Assembly: GCF_005889745.1 (NCBI RefSeq)
Contig: NZ_VCKZ01000018.1
Location: forward strand, 1 to 42,977
Reading direction: 5' to 3'
Length of the DNA stretch: 42,977 nucleotides
Source: Actinomadura geliboluensis
GTDB taxonomy: Bacteria; Actinomycetota; Actinomycetes; Streptosporangiales; Streptosporangiaceae
Positions 8,074-17,131 of the stretch are shown here, piece by piece; the stretch's first letter is position 1, and every line of letters starts with the position of its first letter. The notes under the pieces were generated by a model. That model was not told the DNA's origin. It worked only from the letters and a program-made list of their open reading frames with translations, and ran no database searches. The position numbers and the translations under genes are program-made.

Positions 8074-8147
8074 GGAGAACCCACCACCGAAGATCCGCAC
8101 GGAGCGGGCCCTGGCGGCGAGCACGCATCTCCAGCCTATCCGGGACC

Positions 8148-8166
8148 CCTCCGTCGAGCACGGAGG
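8148..8166 (+). promoter_or_regulatory. Hairpin covering the ABC ATPase ribosome binding site
   Basis: CCTCCGT (8148-8154) pairs perfectly with ACGGAGG (8160-8166) across a 5-base loop. The right arm contains the Shine-Dalgarno GGAGG located four bases before the ATG at 8171, so the fold would hide the ribosome site. A regulatory role is inferred. Confidence 0.4.
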
Positions 8167-8170
8167 AACC

Positions 8171-9154
8171 ATGGCGCACGCCATCGAGGCCGAGGGCCTC
8201 GTGAAGACCTATCCCGGCGACGTCCGGGCCCTGGACGGGCTGTCCCTCACCGTCGGCCAGGGCGAGATCGTCGGGCTGCTCGGCCCCAACGGGGCCGGCA
8301 AGTCCACCACCGTCAAGATCCTCACCACGCTGATCAGGCCGGACGCGGGCACCGCCGCCGTAGCGGGCCACGACGTGCTGCGCCGGCCCGACCGGGTCCG
8401 CCGGCTGATCGGGGTCGTGGCGCAGAAGTCCGGCGCCGACCCGGAGGCGAGCGGCCGCGACAACCTCGTCCTGCAGGGCCGCCTGTACGGGCTGTCCGGC
8501 GCGCGGGCGCGGCGGCGGGCCGCCGAGCTGCTCGCCCGCTTCGGCCTGGACGACGCGGCGGCGCGCCGCGTGAAGACCTACTCGGGCGGCATGCGGCGGC
8601 GCCTGGACGTCGCGCTCGGCCTCGTCCACCGCCCGCGGGTGCTGTTCCTCGACGAGCCCACCACCGGCCTCGACCCCGAGGCGCGCGCCGCCCTGTGGGC
8701 CGAGATCGGCCGGCTCGCCGGCGACGACGCCCTCGCGATCCTGCTGACCACCCACTACCTGGAGGAGGCCGACCGGCTCGCCGGGCGGGTCGCGATCGTC
8801 GACGGGGGCCGCGTCGTCGTGACGGGCACCCCCGACGGGCTCAAGGGCGAGCTGCGCGGCGACGCCGTGCACGTCGCCTGGCCGGAGGCGCCTCCGGAGC
8901 CGGTGGTGCGGGAGGTGCTCGGCCGGCTCCCCGGCGTCCGCGAGATCGTCCTGGACGGCCCGCGCCTCAGCGCCCGCACCGGTGACGGCGCCGCCGCAGT
9001 CCCGGCCGTCCTCGCGGCCCTCGACCAGGCGGGCGTCCCCGCGGCGACCGCGACCGTCGCCCGGCCCTCGCTCGACGACGTCTACCTCCGCTACGCCGGG
9101 CGCCGCCTGGCCGACGCCGAGGCCGAGCCCGCGACCGCGGGAGGTGCCCGATGA
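8171..9154 (+). CDS. ABC transporter ATP-binding protein, DrrA-like
   Basis: This 327-residue ATPase belongs to the daunorubicin-resistance (DrrA) class. Walker A is GPNGAGKST, the signature is YSGGMRRRLDVALGL, Walker B is VLFLDEPTTGLDP and the H-loop is LTTHYLEEADRL. The C-terminal ~90 residues match the DrrA-specific extension ending in SLDDVYLRYAG. It should power the membrane protein encoded next, whose start overlaps its stop by four bases (ATGA). The likely role is export of a hydrophobic compound or antibiotic; the substrate is unknown. Its ribosome site may be sequestered in a hairpin, and PadR probably controls the unit. Confidence 0.93.
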   Translation: MAHAIEAEGLVKTYPGDVRALDGLSLTVGQGEIVGLLGPNGAGKSTTVKILTTLIRPDAGTAAVAGHDVLRRPDRVRRLIGVVAQKSGADPEASGRDNLVLQGRLYGLSGARARRRAAELLARFGLDDAAARRVKTYSGGMRRRLDVALGLVHRPRVLFLDEPTTGLDPEARAALWAEIGRLAGDDALAILLTTHYLEEADRLAGRVAIVDGGRVVVTGTPDGLKGELRGDAVHVAWPEAPPEPVVREVLGRLPGVREIVLDGPRLSARTGDGAAAVPAVLAALDQAGVPAATATVARPSLDDVYLRYAGRRLADAEAEPATAGGAR

Positions 9155-9927
9155 CCGCGCTGGTGACCGGAACCTGGTGGATGACCCACCGGCGCCTGAC
9201 GGCGCTGCTGCGCAACCCCGCCGTCCTCGTCATGACGCTGGCGCAGCCGATGATCTGGCTGTTCCTGTTCGGCGAGCTGTTCAAGCGGGTCGCCGAGCTC
9301 CCCGGGTTCGGCGCCCAGTCCTACCTGGACTACATCGTCCCCGGCGTCGTGGTCATGAACGCGGTGTCGCTGAACTCCTTCGCCGGGATGGCGACGATGG
9401 ACGAGATCGAGCGCGGCACCCTCGACCGCTTCCTCGTCACCCCGGTGCGCCGCGGCGCGATCGTGCACGCCGGCGTCGTCGAGCAGGCGCTCAGCACGGC
9501 GTTCCAGTCCCTGGTGATCGTCCTGCTGGGCTGGGCGGCCGGCGCGGACTACCCGGGAGGCCCCGCGGGCCTGGCCGTCCTGGTCGCCGCCTCGGTGCTG
9601 ATCGGCGTCGTCCTCGCGGCCCTGTCGAACACGCTCGCGCTGCTCGTGCGCGACCGCAACACCATCATCGGCCTGAACGTGATGCTGCTGCTGCCGCTCA
9701 CGTTCCTGTCCTCGGCGTTCATGCCCGCGAACCTGATGCCGTCCTGGATCGGGCACGTGGCCGCCGCCAACCCGGTGAGCTGGGCGCTCGACACCGCCCG
9801 CGCGGCCCTGTCCGCCGACCCGGACTGGCCGTCGGCCGCCCTGCACGGCTCCTGGCTGCTGGCCCTGGCCGCGGCGACGGTGGCGCTGGCGACCTACTCG
9901 GTGAGGAGCTACCAGAAGTCCCGGTGA
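9151..9927 (+). CDS. ABC-2 type permease, DrrB-like
   Basis: This 258-residue integral membrane protein has about six hydrophobic segments and the ABC-2 family pattern (NPAVLVMTLAQPMIWLFLFG near the start; LPLTFLSSAFMPANLMPSW and NPVSWALDTARAAL near the end). It should dimerise and pair with the preceding DrrA-like ATPase to form an exporter. The ATGA overlap implies translational coupling. It ends just before a strong hairpin and converges on the M20 peptidase gene. Confidence 0.92.
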   Translation: MTALVTGTWWMTHRRLTALLRNPAVLVMTLAQPMIWLFLFGELFKRVAELPGFGAQSYLDYIVPGVVVMNAVSLNSFAGMATMDEIERGTLDRFLVTPVRRGAIVHAGVVEQALSTAFQSLVIVLLGWAAGADYPGGPAGLAVLVAASVLIGVVLAALSNTLALLVRDRNTIIGLNVMLLLPLTFLSSAFMPANLMPSWIGHVAAANPVSWALDTARAALSADPDWPSAALHGSWLLALAAATVALATYSVRSYQKSR

Positions 9928-9941
9928 CCCGTCCGTGCGCA

Positions 9942-9969
9942 GGCCCGGTCGTGCTCGCACGACCGGGCC
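9942..9969. terminator. Bidirectional terminator hairpin
   Basis: A perfect 12-bp stem (9942-9953 with 9958-9969) with a CTCG loop sits between the convergent permease and M20 peptidase genes. It has no T tract, as is common in actinomycetes. Confidence 0.6.
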
Positions 9970-9997
9970 GCCACTCCGCCCGCCTGCGCGCCGGGGA

Positions 9998-11299
9998 TCA
10001 GCGCGTGTCCAGGAAGTGGTCCAGGACGCGGGTACCGAAGGCCAGGCCGTCGAGGGGGACGCGTTCGTCCACCCCGTGGAACATGCCGAAGTAGTCGAGG
10101 TCCGGCGTGAGGCGCAGGGGCGCGAAGCCGTAGCTGGTGATGCCGATGCGGTGGAACGACTTCGCGTCGGTGCCGCCCGCCATCACGTAGGGGACGGGGT
10201 GGGCCTGCGGGTCCTCGGTGCGGAGCGCCTCGGCGAGGGCGGTGAACGTCGGGCCGGCGGGGTCGGCCGCCGGGGCCTCCTCGTAGTTGATGAACTCGCG
10301 GGTGACGCGGGGGCCGAGCAGCCGGTCGATCGTGGCGAGGAACTCCTCGCCGGTGCCGGGCAGGTAGCGGCCGTCGACCTGCGCGGTCGCCGTGCCGGGC
10401 ACGACGTTGACCTTGTAGCCGGCGTCCAGCCGGGTCGGGTTGGCCGAGTTGCGGATCGTCCCGGCGAACAGGTGGCCGGCCCGGCCGAGCCGCGCGGCCT
10501 CCGCGTCGAGGCGGTCGTGGTCGATGGTCGTGCCGAGCGCCTTCGCGAGCCCGTCGAGCAGCGCGCGGACGCCCGGCGTCAGCCGGACGGGCCACTCGTG
10601 GGCGGCCAGCCGCGACACCGCGTGCGCGATCTCGGCGACCGCGTTGTCGGGCGCCGGCTTCGACCCGTGCCCGGCGGTGCCGCGCGCCGTCAGCTTGAGC
10701 CACGTGGTGCCGCGCTCGCCGGTCGCGACCGGGTAGATCCGCCGGCCGTCGGCCTCCACGCTGAACCCGCCGGACTCGCTGATCGCCTCCGTGCAGCCCT
10801 CGAAGACCTCGCGATGCTCCCGCACCACGTACCGCGACCCGTAGTCGCCGGTGCACTCCTCGTCGGCGAGGAACGCCAGCACCAGGTCGCCGCGCGTGCG
10901 CCGCCCCTCGCGCAGCCGCCGCCGGACGACCGCGAGCGTCATCGCGAGGCTGCCCTTCATGTCGACCGCGCCGCGCCCCCACACGCACCCGTCCCGCACC
11001 TCGCCGGAGAACGGCGGCACGGTCCAGTCGGCGGCGTCGGCCGGGACCACGTCGAGGTGCCCGTGGACCAGGAACGCCGGATGCGACGGGTCGGTGCCGG
11101 GCACGCGGGCGAGGACGCTCGCCCGGCCGGGCGCCGACTCCACGACGCGCGCCTCCACGCCGACCTCGTCCAGCAGCGCGGCGACGTGCTCGGCCGCCGG
11201 GCGCTCCGGACGGGCGACCCCTTCGCCCCGGTTGGTGGTGTCGAAGCGGATCAGATCAGCACAGATCCGGCCGGCCTCGGTGTCCGCCCCGTCCTCCAT
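9998..11299 (-). CDS. M20/M25/M40 family metallo-hydrolase
   Basis: This 433-residue di-zinc amidohydrolase/peptidase is probably cytoplasmic. Catalytic landmarks are HGHLDVVP (metal ligand His81, catalytic Asp83), GRGAVDMKG (bridging Asp113) and FLADEECTG (catalytic Glu147, metal ligand Glu148). The central lid/dimerisation domain (about residues 190-310) includes TARGTAGHGSKPAPDNAV, and a further ligand is expected in the C-terminal MFHGVDERVP. Similar actinobacterial proteins are annotated as dipeptidases or acetylornithine deacetylase/succinyl-diaminopimelate desuccinylase-like; the substrate is unresolved. GGAGGTG precedes the ATG. It is divergent from the oligopeptide importer, so a role in cleaving imported peptides is a reasonable inference. 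Confidence 0.92.
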   Translation of the reverse strand: MEDGADTEAGRICADLIRFDTTNRGEGVARPERPAAEHVAALLDEVGVEARVVESAPGRASVLARVPGTDPSHPAFLVHGHLDVVPADAADWTVPPFSGEVRDGCVWGRGAVDMKGSLAMTLAVVRRRLREGRRTRGDLVLAFLADEECTGDYGSRYVVREHREVFEGCTEAISESGGFSVEADGRRIYPVATGERGTTWLKLTARGTAGHGSKPAPDNAVAEIAHAVSRLAAHEWPVRLTPGVRALLDGLAKALGTTIDHDRLDAEAARLGRAGHLFAGTIRNSANPTRLDAGYKVNVVPGTATAQVDGRYLPGTGEEFLATIDRLLGPRVTREFINYEEAPAADPAGPTFTALAEALRTEDPQAHPVPYVMAGGTDAKSFHRIGITSYGFAPLRLTPDLDYFGMFHGVDERVPLDGLAFGTRVLDHFLDTR

Positions 11300-11524
11300 C
11301 GCACCTCCGATTCGCGACGAGGCTTCATTTTCCCCGGGGACCGCCCCGTGTCAACGGAGTGGCGGTGTGTCGCACGGGGAATCGGAGAAGCATGATCAAG
11401 AACGTCTCGATCCGGTTTCGACTCCGTCAGCGCTGTGTGCAAAACGTCACCGCGAGTACGACCCTGCCAACAATCGAGGTGCGGCGGGCGGCCAAGAGCC
11501 CGTGGACCGGGGCCGAGGAGGAGC

Positions 11525-13132
11525 ATGACCAGCCAATGGGGTGTGCGGTGGAAGATCGCGGGCGCCGTCGCGGTGGCGCTCACGGCGTCGCTGGGGCTGT
11601 CGGCCTGCGGCGGCGATGAGGCGGGGGCGAGCGACGGGACGTTCACCGTGGGGCACTCCGAGCCCGACCACCTGGTGCCCGCCAACACGACCGGCAGCTA
11701 CGCCTTCGACGTGATCACCGAGCTGTTCGACAACCTGATGACGCTCGACCAGGACGGCAAGGCGGTGCCGCTGGCCGCGGAGTCCGTCACCTCCGGCGAC
11801 CAGAAGGTCTGGACGGTCAAGCTGCGGGCGGGGCAGAAGTTCCACAACGGCGAGCCGGTGACCGCGCAGAGCTTCGCCGACGCGTGGAACAACGCGGCGT
11901 ACGGCCCGAACGCCATGGGGGCCAACTCCTACTTCTCGTACATCAAGGGCTACGAGGAGATGAACCCCGAGGACGAGAACGCCAAGCCGAAGGCCGAGAA
12001 GCTGTCGGGGCTGGAGGTCACCGGCGCCGACACGCTCAAGGTCACGCTGAACGCGCCGTTCAGCCAGTTCCCGCTGCTGCTGACGTACCCGGCGTACGCG
12101 CCGATGCCGAGCGCGGGCCTGAAGGACCTGAAGGCGTTCGAGGAGCACCCGATCGGCAACGGTCCGTACCAGATGGACGGGAACTGGGAGCGCAACAAGC
12201 AGATCAAGCTGGTCGCCTACCCGGGCTACGCGGGGCCGCGCAAGGCGAAGAACAAGGGCGTGACCTGGAAGAGCTACTCCAACGCCGACACCGCCTACAC
12301 CGATCTGCGGGCGGGCCGGATCGACGTCCTGCAGACGATCCCGTCGGCGAAGGTCCCCGAGGCCAAGCGGCTGCTGGGGGACCGGTTCCTCGCCCGGAAG
12401 ATGAGCACCACGGACTACCTGGGCTTCCCGGTGTTCGACAAGCGGTTCGCCAACCCGGACCTGCGCAAGGCCATCTCGATGGTCATCGACCGCCAGGGCA
12501 TCAACAAGGCGGTCTACAACGGCGACTACTTCCCCGCCGACTCGCTGATCCCGTCCATCATCCCCGGCCACCGTCCCAACGCGTGCGGTGAGCTGTGCAC
12601 CTACGACCCGGCGAAGGCCAAGCAGCTGTTCGACAAGGCCGGCGGGTTCAAGGGGACGATGGAGCTGTACTTCTCCAACGCGCAGCCGACCTACGCGCAG
12701 TGGATGCGGATCATCGCGAACTCGCTGCGCGACAACCTCGGCATCACCGACGTCCAGTTCCGGCAGGTGCCCGCGTCCGACTACTTCTCGATGCTGCGCG
12801 AGCGCAAGGAGAAGGGCCCCTACCGGCAGAACTGGGAGGCCGACTACCCGAGCCCGCAGAACTACCTGGAGAACATGTGGGGGTCGGCCGACAACCGCAT
12901 GGGCTGGAAGAACCAGGAGTTCGACGACCTCATCGCCAAGGCCAACCGGGCCGCCGACCAGCAGCAGGCGCTCGCGCTCTACAACCAGGCCGAGGACATC
13001 GCGATCCGGGAGATGCCGATGATCCCGCTGTGGACGTGGGCGGGCGAGGGCGGCCGCTCGAAGAACGTCGAGAACGTCACGATCACTCCGTACTCGACGG
13101 GTCTGGTCGCCACCGACGTGACGGTGAAGTAA
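11525..13132 (+). CDS. Oligopeptide ABC transporter substrate-binding lipoprotein
   Basis: This 535-residue solute-binding protein belongs to SBP_bac_5 (OppA/DppA). The lipoprotein signal peptide has a lipobox L25-S26-A27-C28, so the mature protein is anchored to the outer face of the membrane. Family landmarks include SVTSGDQKVWTVKLRAGQKF, NGEPVTAQSFADAWN, PIGNGPYQM, ADTAYTDLRAGRIDV, FANPDLRKAISMVIDR and a C-terminal ADNRMGWKNQEFDDL. The ATG at 11525 has GAGGAGGAG immediately upstream; an ORF extension to 11435 lacks signal-peptide features. It is the first gene of a five-gene importer, with the first permease six bases downstream. Peptide is the likely ligand, but this family also binds nickel, glycans or siderophore-like molecules. 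Confidence 0.93.
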   Translation: MTSQWGVRWKIAGAVAVALTASLGLSACGGDEAGASDGTFTVGHSEPDHLVPANTTGSYAFDVITELFDNLMTLDQDGKAVPLAAESVTSGDQKVWTVKLRAGQKFHNGEPVTAQSFADAWNNAAYGPNAMGANSYFSYIKGYEEMNPEDENAKPKAEKLSGLEVTGADTLKVTLNAPFSQFPLLLTYPAYAPMPSAGLKDLKAFEEHPIGNGPYQMDGNWERNKQIKLVAYPGYAGPRKAKNKGVTWKSYSNADTAYTDLRAGRIDVLQTIPSAKVPEAKRLLGDRFLARKMSTTDYLGFPVFDKRFANPDLRKAISMVIDRQGINKAVYNGDYFPADSLIPSIIPGHRPNACGELCTYDPAKAKQLFDKAGGFKGTMELYFSNAQPTYAQWMRIIANSLRDNLGITDVQFRQVPASDYFSMLRERKEKGPYRQNWEADYPSPQNYLENMWGSADNRMGWKNQEFDDLIAKANRAADQQQALALYNQAEDIAIREMPMIPLWTWAGEGGRSKNVENVTITPYSTGLVATDVTVK

Positions 13133-13138
13133 CCGGCG

Positions 13139-14065
13139 ATGTGGAGGTACGTCCTACGGCGGCTCTTGCAGGCGGTCCCCGTCTTCTTCGGCACGACGCT
13201 GCTCATCTACGTGATGGTGTTCGCGCTTCCGGGCGACCCGATCCAGGCGCTCGCCGGGGACAAGCCGGTCCCGGACAACGTCCTGCAGACGCTCCGGGAC
13301 CGGTACAACCTCAACGACCCGCTGCTGGTGCAGTACGGGAAGTACATGTGGGGCCTCGCCCAGGGCGACCTGGGCGAGAACTACACCGGCCAGAGCGTGT
13401 CGGAGATGCTCAGCGGGCGGTGGACGGTGACCGCGCGGCTCGCCCTCACCGCCTGGATCTTCGAGCTGGCCATCGGGATCGCGCTCGGCGTGTGGGCGGG
13501 GCTGCGCCGCGGCCGGTTCGCCGACACCCTCGTCCTCGGCGGGACGACGCTGGTGATCGCGGTGCCGGTGTTCGTCCTCGGGTACGCCGCGCAGCTGCTG
13601 TTCGGGCTGCACTGGCAGATCTTCCCCACCGCCGGGACGGACGAGGGCTGGCCGGTGAGCTACCTGCTGCCGGGCATCGTGCTCGGCTCGCTCGGCCTGT
13701 CGTACGTGGCGCGGCTGACGCGCACGAGCCTGTCGGAGAACCTGCGGGCCGACTACGTGCGCACCGCGAACGCCAAGGGCCTGTCGCGGGCGCGGGTGGT
13801 CGGCCGGCACGCGCTCCGCAACTCGCTCATCCCCGTGGTGACCTATCTCGGCGTCGACTTCGGGAACCTGATGGGCGGCGCGGTGGTGACCGAGGGCATC
13901 TTCAACCTGCCGGGCATCGGGCAGCAGGTGTTCCAGTCGATCCAGCTGAAGGAGGGCCCGGTCGTGGTCGGCGCGGTCACCGTGCTGGTGCTGATCTTCC
14001 TGCTGGTCAACCTGGTCGTGGACCTGCTGTACGGGGTGCTCGACCCGCGGATCAGGTACGAGTGA
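13139..14065 (+). CDS. Oligopeptide ABC transporter permease, DppB/OppB-like
   Basis: This 308-residue membrane protein has six predicted transmembrane segments. The N-terminus (YVLRRLLQAVPVFFGTTLLI) and the ALPGDPIQALAGD segment are typical of DppB. The ATPase-contact EAA loop reads YVRTANAKGLSRARVVGRHA (residues ~200-220), followed by NSLIPVVTYLG and the ending LDPRIRYE. It forms the translocation channel with the next gene product. It starts six bases after the binding-protein stop, with no strong ribosome site of its own, which suggests coupling. Confidence 0.93.
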   Translation: MWRYVLRRLLQAVPVFFGTTLLIYVMVFALPGDPIQALAGDKPVPDNVLQTLRDRYNLNDPLLVQYGKYMWGLAQGDLGENYTGQSVSEMLSGRWTVTARLALTAWIFELAIGIALGVWAGLRRGRFADTLVLGGTTLVIAVPVFVLGYAAQLLFGLHWQIFPTAGTDEGWPVSYLLPGIVLGSLGLSYVARLTRTSLSENLRADYVRTANAKGLSRARVVGRHALRNSLIPVVTYLGVDFGNLMGGAVVTEGIFNLPGIGQQVFQSIQLKEGPVVVGAVTVLVLIFLLVNLVVDLLYGVLDPRIRYE

Positions 14066-14072
14066 GGCGCGC

Positions 14073-15053
14073 ATGAAGATCGAGGACGCGGGCCCGCCGG
14101 GCGCCGAGGCCGAACCGGCGCCCGACGCGGCGGGGGCGCTCACCGCCGGGACGAGCGCCGCCGGGACGAGCGCGGCGGCGGTCGCCGCCGCCGGCGGCGG
14201 GATCGGCCGGGCGTCGCTGTGGGACGACGCGTGGCGCGACCTGCGCCGCCGCTGGGTGTTCTGGATCTCGGTGACGATCCTGGCGTTCGTCGCGGTGATG
14301 GCCCTGCTGCCGCGGCTGTTCACCGCCACGGCCGTCAACCAGGGCTGCGATCCGAACGCCGCCAAGGCCGGCCCGTCCGGCGACCACTGGTTCGGCACCG
14401 ACCTCGCGGGCTGCGACTACTACGCGCACGTCGTGCACGGCGCCCGCCCGACGCTGCTCATCGGCGTCGCCGTCACCCTGTTCGCGCTGCTGATCGCGAT
14501 GGTGTTCGGGCTGCTGTCGGGGTACTACGGCGGGATCATGGACGCGGTGATCGCGCGGCTCACCGACGTGTTCTTCGGGCTGCCGTTCGTGCTGGGCGCC
14601 ACGGTGATCCTGGTGGCGTTCCCCTCGCACGGCGTGTGGGCGATGACGCTGGTGCTGGTGCTGCTCGGCTGGACGACGATGATCCGCATCATGCGGGGCC
14701 AGGTGATCTCCGTCCGGGACGCCGACTACGTGCAGGCGGCGCGGCTGCTCGGCGCGTCCGACGCCCGGATCATGGCCCGGCACATCCTGCCGAACGCGAT
14801 CGCCCCGGTGATCGTGGTCGCCACCCTCAACGTCGGCAACGTGATCGTGGGGGAGGCCACGCTGGACTTCCTCGGCGTCGGCCTGCAGTACCCGGAGGTC
14901 TCCTGGGGGCTCCAGCTGAACCAGGCGAAGGACTCCTTCATCGACCACCCGCACCTGCTGGTCTTCCCCGCCGTGTTCCTGTCGGCGACGGTGCTGAGCT
15001 TCCTGATGCTCGGCGACGCCGTCCGCGACGCCCTCGACCCGAAGCTGCGGTGA
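14073..15053 (+). CDS. Oligopeptide ABC transporter permease, DppC/OppC-like
   Basis: This is the 326-residue second permease. An Ala/Gly/Thr-rich cytoplasmic N-terminal stretch of ~45 residues precedes the first membrane helix (WVFWISVTILAFVAVMALL). The HWFGTDLAGCDYYAHVVHGA segment and the EAA loop (YVQAARLLGASDARIMARHI) identify the DppC family. The protein ends DALDPKLR, as usual. It lies seven bases after dppB-like and seven before the first ATPase gene. The low-complexity N-terminus contains a repeated TSAAGTSAA unit and is probably disordered. Confidence 0.93.
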   Translation: MKIEDAGPPGAEAEPAPDAAGALTAGTSAAGTSAAAVAAAGGGIGRASLWDDAWRDLRRRWVFWISVTILAFVAVMALLPRLFTATAVNQGCDPNAAKAGPSGDHWFGTDLAGCDYYAHVVHGARPTLLIGVAVTLFALLIAMVFGLLSGYYGGIMDAVIARLTDVFFGLPFVLGATVILVAFPSHGVWAMTLVLVLLGWTTMIRIMRGQVISVRDADYVQAARLLGASDARIMARHILPNAIAPVIVVATLNVGNVIVGEATLDFLGVGLQYPEVSWGLQLNQAKDSFIDHPHLLVFPAVFLSATVLSFLMLGDAVRDALDPKLR

Positions 15054-15059
15054 CCCTGA

Positions 15060-16085
15060 ATGCTCACGGATGTGAAGGACGATGCGCCCCCCGCGCCGCC
15101 GCCGCTGCTGAGCGTCGACGACCTGCACGTGGTGTTCCGCGTGCGCGGCCGGGACGTCCGCGCGGTGAACGGCCTGTCGTACAGCCTCGACGAGGGCGAG
15201 ACGCTCGCGATCCTCGGCGAGTCGGGGTCGGGCAAGAGCGTCGCCGCGCAGGCGGTGATGGGCATCCTCGACTCCCCGCCCGCCCGCGTCGAGCGCGGGT
15301 CGGTGCGGCTGCGCGGCGAGGAGCTGCTCGGCCTGCCCGAGCGGCGCCGCCGCGGCTACCGCGGCGACCGCGTCTCGATGGTCTTCCAGGACGCGCTGAG
15401 CGCGCTGAACCCGGTGTTCACGGTCGGCGACCAGCTCCGCGAGATGTACCGGGTGCACCGCGGCCTCGGACGGCGGGCCGCCCGGGACAAGGCCGTCGAG
15501 CTGATGGAGCGGGTGCGGATCCCGTCGGCGGCCAAGCGGCTCGGCGACTACCCGCACCAGTTCTCCGGCGGCATGCGCCAGCGCATCATGATCGCGATGG
15601 CGCTGGCGCTGGAGCCGGACGTGCTGATCGCCGACGAGCCGACGACCGCGCTGGACGTGACCGTCCAGGCGCAGATCATGCGGCTGCTCGCCGGGCTCCA
15701 GGAGGAGCTGCGGATGGGCATGGTGCTGATCACCCACGACCTCGGCGTCGTCGCCGGCGTCGCGGACCGCATCGTCGTCATGTACGCCGGGTCCGTGGCC
15801 GAGCAGGCGCCCGCCCGGGAGCTGTACGAGCGGCCCGCCCACCCCTACACCAGGGGCCTGCTGGCGTCGGTGCCGCGGCTGGACCGGCGCGGCGCGCCGC
15901 TCGTCCCGATCAAGGGGGCGCCGCCGGACCCGGCCGCGCTGCCGCCCGGCTGCCCGTTCCAGCCGCGCTGCCCGCGCGCCGAGGCGGTCTGCGCGGCGGA
16001 GCGGCCGCCGCTCACCGCGGTCGCGCCGGGCCACGCGGCCGCCTGCCATTTCGCCGCGGAGGTGCACGGTGCCGGACCCGAGTGA
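15060..16085 (+). CDS. Oligopeptide ABC transporter ATP-binding protein, DppD/OppD-like
   Basis: This is a 341-residue ATPase subunit. Walker A is GESGSGKS, the signature is [15 protein letters not shown], Walker B is [14 protein letters not shown] and the switch is [15 protein letters not shown]. The C-terminal oligopeptide-transport extension contains [14 protein letters not shown] and a Cys-containing [17 protein letters not shown], which in relatives can bind an Fe-S cluster. It pairs with the next ATPase as an asymmetric nucleotide-binding dimer. Its 3' end overlaps the next gene by 17 bases. Confidence 0.93.
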   Translation: MLTDVKDDAPPAPPPLLSVDDLHVVFRVRGRDVRAVNGLSYSLDEGETLAILGESGSGKSVAAQAVMGILDSPPARVERGSVRLRGEELLGLPERRRRGYRGDRVSMVFQDALSALNPVFTVGDQLREMYRVHRGLGRRAARDKAVELMERVRIPSAAKRLGDYPHQFSGGMRQRIMIAMALALEPDVLIADEPTTALDVTVQAQIMRLLAGLQEELRMGMVLITHDLGVVAGVADRIVVMYAGSVAEQAPARELYERPAHPYTRGLLASVPRLDRRGAPLVPIKGAPPDPAALPPGCPFQPRCPRAEAVCAAERPPLTAVAPGHAAACHFAAEVHGAGPE

Positions 16086-17088
16086 ACCGCCGATCCTCCA
16101 GGTGGAGGGGCTCGTCAAGCACTACCCGGTGACCCGCGGCGTCGTGCTCAAGCGCGCCGTCGGGCACGTGAAGGCCGTGGACGGCGTCGACCTGGAGCTG
16201 CGCCGCGGCGAGACCCTCGGCATCGTCGGCGAGTCCGGGTGCGGGAAGTCGACGCTGGCGAAGCTGCTGCTCGCCGCAGAGCGGCCCACCGCCGGGACGG
16301 TCCGCTTCGACGGCCGGGACGTGTTCGCGCTGCGCCGGGCCGAGCTGCGGGCGCTGCGCCGCCGCATCCAGCTGGTGATGCAGGACCCGTACTCCTCGCT
16401 CGACCCGCGGATGACGGTCGGCGACATCGTCGGCGAGCCGTTCGCGATCCACCCGGACGCCGCGCCGAAGGGGGAGCGCCGCGCCCGCGTCCAGGAGCTG
16501 CTGGAGCTCGTCGGCCTCGACCCGGGGCACGTCAACCGGTACCCGCACCAGTTCTCCGGCGGGCAGCGCCAGCGGGTCGGGATCGCCCGCGCCCTCGCGC
16601 TGCGCCCCGACGTGATCGTGTGCGACGAGCCGGTGTCGGCGCTGGACGTCTCCGTCCAGGCGCAGGTGATGAACCTGCTCGCCGAGCTGCAGCGCGAGCT
16701 GGGCCTGGCGTACGTGTTCATCGCGCACGACCTGGCGGCCGTCCGGCACATCTCCGACCGCGTCGCCGTGATGTACCTCGGCAAGGTCGTGGAGACCGGC
16801 GACGAGACGCAGATCTACGAGCATCCGACGCACCCGTACACGCAGGCGCTGCTGTCGGCCGTGCCGGTGCCCGACCCGGACGCGCCCGGCTGGACGGGGC
16901 AGATCCGGCTGGAGGGCGAGCCGCCGTCGCCGCTGGACCCGCCGTCCGGCTGCCGGTTCCGCACCCGCTGCTGGAAGGCCCGCGACGTCTGCGCGGACGA
17001 GACGCCCGCGCTGGAGGAGCGCGACGGCTCCGCGCATCCGAGCGCGTGCCATTTCGCGTCCGAGGCCGCGCTCACCGAGCGAACCTGA
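16069..17088 (+). CDS. Oligopeptide ABC transporter ATP-binding protein, DppF/OppF-like
   Basis: This is the 339-residue second ATPase. Walker A is GESGCGKST, the signature is [15 protein letters not shown], Walker B is [14 protein letters not shown] and the switch is [19 protein letters not shown]. The C-terminal oligopeptide extension reads [16 protein letters not shown], then [16 protein letters not shown]. The GTG start at 16069 has GGAGG (16058-16062) six bases upstream, inside the preceding coding region; the 17-base overlap suggests coupled translation. It completes the importer, and all five components appear intact. Confidence 0.93.
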   Translation: MPDPSEPPILQVEGLVKHYPVTRGVVLKRAVGHVKAVDGVDLELRRGETLGIVGESGCGKSTLAKLLLAAERPTAGTVRFDGRDVFALRRAELRALRRRIQLVMQDPYSSLDPRMTVGDIVGEPFAIHPDAAPKGERRARVQELLELVGLDPGHVNRYPHQFSGGQRQRVGIARALALRPDVIVCDEPVSALDVSVQAQVMNLLAELQRELGLAYVFIAHDLAAVRHISDRVAVMYLGKVVETGDETQIYEHPTHPYTQALLSAVPVPDPDAPGWTGQIRLEGEPPSPLDPPSGCRFRTRCWKARDVCADETPALEERDGSAHPSACHFASEAALTERT

Positions 17089-17131
17089 CGGTCGTCCTGA
17101 GCCCCGGCCGATGTGTCCGTAGGGTGGGGGC

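Noticed and set aside
11300..11524. A riboswitch or clear promoter in the gap before the peptide importer
   Set aside because: No recognisable riboswitch core or well-spaced -35/-10 pair could be supported by eye.
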